64,000 bases of DNA from positions 7,473 through 71,472 of the forward strand of contig JAZDHD010000324.1 in assembly GCA_043806215.1 (NCBI GenBank), written 5' to 3'. Positions 62,701 to 64,000 of the stretch are shown here, piece after piece. The notes under the pieces are model-generated. The model did not search any database. It was not told the origin of the DNA and saw only the letters and a list, made by a program, of their open reading frames with translations. Position numbers and translations under genes: made by a program. How positions within the stretch are numbered: position 1 is the stretch's first letter; every line of letters starts with the position of its first letter. The DNA comes from JAVHLK01 sp043806215. GTDB taxonomy: Bacteria > Desulfobacterota > Desulfomonilia > Desulfomonilales > Desulfomonilaceae.

Positions 62701-63411
62701 CTACCTCAAGCCCATGGATGCGTTCTGATATAGGTACAGAACCACGGCACCTGCTGCCAGCCAGAGGAGGGCTTTCACGACTTCCGTAAAGACCTTTTTG
62801 GTTGCTCCTTTGAAGTCTAACCATTGATCCAACCGTTGCCAGGATGTTAGATGATCGGATTTACTCTTGTTCCAGATTTGGGAGAAAGTGAGCCGCCCTA
62901 TCAAATGAGACGCTCCCATAAGCATATAGCCAGAGATACTGGCAATCAAGCAGCCCCAAAGGAGTTCAGGCCTCTTTCCGCCGATAGCGAAGGATATTGC
63001 ACCTCCTACCCCACCGGCACCAACGAGCAAACCAAGCATGAACAACTTGTTCCAATGTCGAACAAAGAAAGAAGAATTGTGTCGTCGCTTGGCAAAAAGG
63101 AAGTCTTTCATTCTATTGAAGATACCGTGGGCTGCGAAATCGACCCCTTGTATGGCGAGGTAAGCATATTCAGGATCAATAGAAATATATGGTCTGTACG
63201 GTTCCGAATAATTGCCATGAATAACGAGAGATGGTAGTCGGTCTCGCTTCAGGTCCTTCAACTCGTTAGAATCGTAGATCTCGTATCCTAATGTCTCAAT
63301 AACGCTCTTGCCATCAAATTCCTTCATCATCTCAAACATCTGGTCGATATCTTCACGAAACAATTCAACCGGGGGCAACACTAGACTGAGATCATCTGAG
63401 AGCTTCCGCAT
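62701..63411 (-). CDS. Hypothetical membrane protein
   Basis: A 236-residue protein from MRKLSDDL (ATG 63411; a start at 63444 adds 11 residues with a hydrophobic run). A soluble N-terminal half with an acidic FREDIDQMFEMMKEF segment is followed by three hydrophobic segments: LFMLGLLVGAGGVGGAISFA, LLWGCLIASISGYMLMGAS and LLWLAAGAVVLYLYQ near the C-terminus. Family unknown. It may be anchored in the inner membrane. Between the RAYT remnant and the right-edge IS, so possibly cargo of this island. Confidence 0.55.
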   Translation of the reverse strand: MRKLSDDLSLVLPPVELFREDIDQMFEMMKEFDGKSVIETLGYEIYDSNELKDLKRDRLPSLVIHGNYSEPYRPYISIDPEYAYLAIQGVDFAAHGIFNRMKDFLFAKRRHNSSFFVRHWNKLFMLGLLVGAGGVGGAISFAIGGKRPELLWGCLIASISGYMLMGASHLIGRLTFSQIWNKSKSDHLTSWQRLDQWLDFKGATKKVFTEVVKALLWLAAGAVVLYLYQNASMGLR

Positions 63412-63444
63412 ACCGGGCACCTGCAATACCAAGAATAATGGCAC

Positions 63445-63856
63445 CTTACAGCGATCTTTAACCTCTTGTCAAGGGAGATCTTCTTCCCCTAATTTCGGAT
63501 CCAGATACGTGGAATACCTTTAAGCCTGCGGAGAATTCGGGGGACATAGACTCAGTTTGATACAGAGCGGGCTGACTGCCAACGGTCTCGCTGTAGGGCT
63601 CTTCTCATTCGCATCGTGGCCCCAGGCTATCCGCGCTTCAAGAGCAGGGTGTTCGCCCGATGGACCCATTTCACCCGTGACGTCTTAATTTGGCTTGTTC
63701 CCGGACAGTCATTCGTGGGGCTGGGGTCAGGTCTTGCTTCTTGAATTTACAGGACGCCGACAGTGGAATTCCGGCGGATTTTCGAGGATCCCAGACATAA
63801 TTCAAGATTTGGGCTATGCTATTGACTCAACCTCCCACAACATGTAGTATGTGGGC
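63445..63856. other. Gene-free stretch with REP-like words
   Basis: GGGGACATAGACTCAGTTTG at 63540 and GGGGTCAGGTCTTGCTTC at 63723 are REP/RAYT-type words. No gene supported. Confidence 0.4.
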
Positions 63857-64000
63857 ATGGAAGATTACCCAAGAACGATCCTGGAGCTTGAGCGACGCTT
63901 CCCGTCGGACGAGGCGTGCCGTCAGTACCTGTTTGACATGCGGTGGCCGTCCGGGTTTGTTTGCCCACGATGCGGTCATGGCTTAGCATGGCACATGTCC
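63857..64000 (+). mobile_element. IS1595-family transposase, N-terminal 48 residues (continues past window)
   Basis: EDYPRTILELERRFPSDEAC followed by MRWPSGFVCPRCGH is the zinc-ribbon start of IS1595/ISXO2-like transposases. The frame stays open to the window edge. An AACATGTAGTATGTGGGC stretch precedes the ATG and may hold the left inverted repeat. Confidence 0.8.

Noticed and set aside
62851..63237. Plus-strand frame opposite the membrane protein
   Set aside because: Shadow; the minus strand shows clear membrane segments.

Overview
The window looks like chromosomal DNA of a strictly anaerobic deltaproteobacterium in the broad sense (Desulfobacterota, for example the Syntrophobacter/Desulfomonile type). 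This is an inference from gene content: a Tmc/Hme/DsrMK-type membrane redox module, a large beta-oxidation and Liv-type uptake cluster of the kind found in fatty-acid or aromatic-acid oxidising syntrophs and sulfate reducers, a remnant of indolepyruvate:ferredoxin oxidoreductase, and many small dispersed intergenic repeats. No rRNA, tRNA or CRISPR array was recognised.

Layout. 1-8.8 kb: the end of a metal P-type ATPase, a VanZ-HTH-PilZ fusion, a long array of 15 intact zinc-ribbon modules (2489-5935), a divergent pair of a two-domain carboxymuconolactone-decarboxylase-family protein and a LysR regulator, and a small zinc-finger protein. 8.9-26.8 kb: a minus-strand catabolic cluster running from a TetR regulator at 25.3 kb down to a truncated iorA at 9.0 kb. 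It encodes 3-hydroxyacyl-CoA dehydrogenase, thiolase, a complete Liv-type ABC importer (two ATPases, two permeases, one binding protein), two acyl-CoA ligases, an enoyl-CoA hydratase family protein, a PanE-like reductase and a FadJ-like bifunctional enzyme. A divergent acyl-CoA dehydrogenase lies across from tetR. Two matched palindromes on two matched promoters between tetR and the dehydrogenase suggest one regulon that imports, activates and beta-oxidises an unidentified carboxylic acid.

27-40.7 kb: purL with an N-terminal PurS-like region, a DUF4019 lipoprotein-like or secreted protein, a PocR/PAS hybrid histidine kinase, a HEPN-MNT pair, cobalamin adenosyltransferase, a gamma-glutamylcyclotransferase-like protein, 4-alpha-glucanotransferase, and an AAA ATPase followed by a frameshifted DUF4276 (TOPRIM-like) gene. 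41.8-47.6 kb: a cytochrome b/HdrD-like iron-sulfur pair followed by a response regulator, a histidine kinase with an unusual Cys-x4-Cys-His motif and Cys-rich PAS domains, and a UspA-like protein. This reads as an electron-transfer complex with its own redox signalling.

48-64 kb is accessory DNA: a predicted outer-membrane barrel, a secreted protein with a disulfide-rich tail, an IS630 remnant, a secreted TPR-CHAT protease-like protein, a secreted ankyrin protein, then a gene-poor, lower-GC stretch with a HelD-like helicase, a 5'-truncated D12-class adenine methyltransferase broken at a REP-type motif, a broken RAYT transposase, a membrane protein, and the start of an IS1595-type transposase at the right edge.

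Repeats. At least three dispersed intergenic families recur: family A (6 copies, core ending in a GACCGTATTTGTGCCA-type motif), family B (2 long copies able to form a hairpin of about 30 bp) and family C (2 copies), plus a separate element at 36.3 kb with 13-bp inverted ends. The best candidates for undescribed biology are the zinc-ribbon array, the redox kinase module, the secreted CHAT/ankyrin/disulfide-rich group, and the helicase island.
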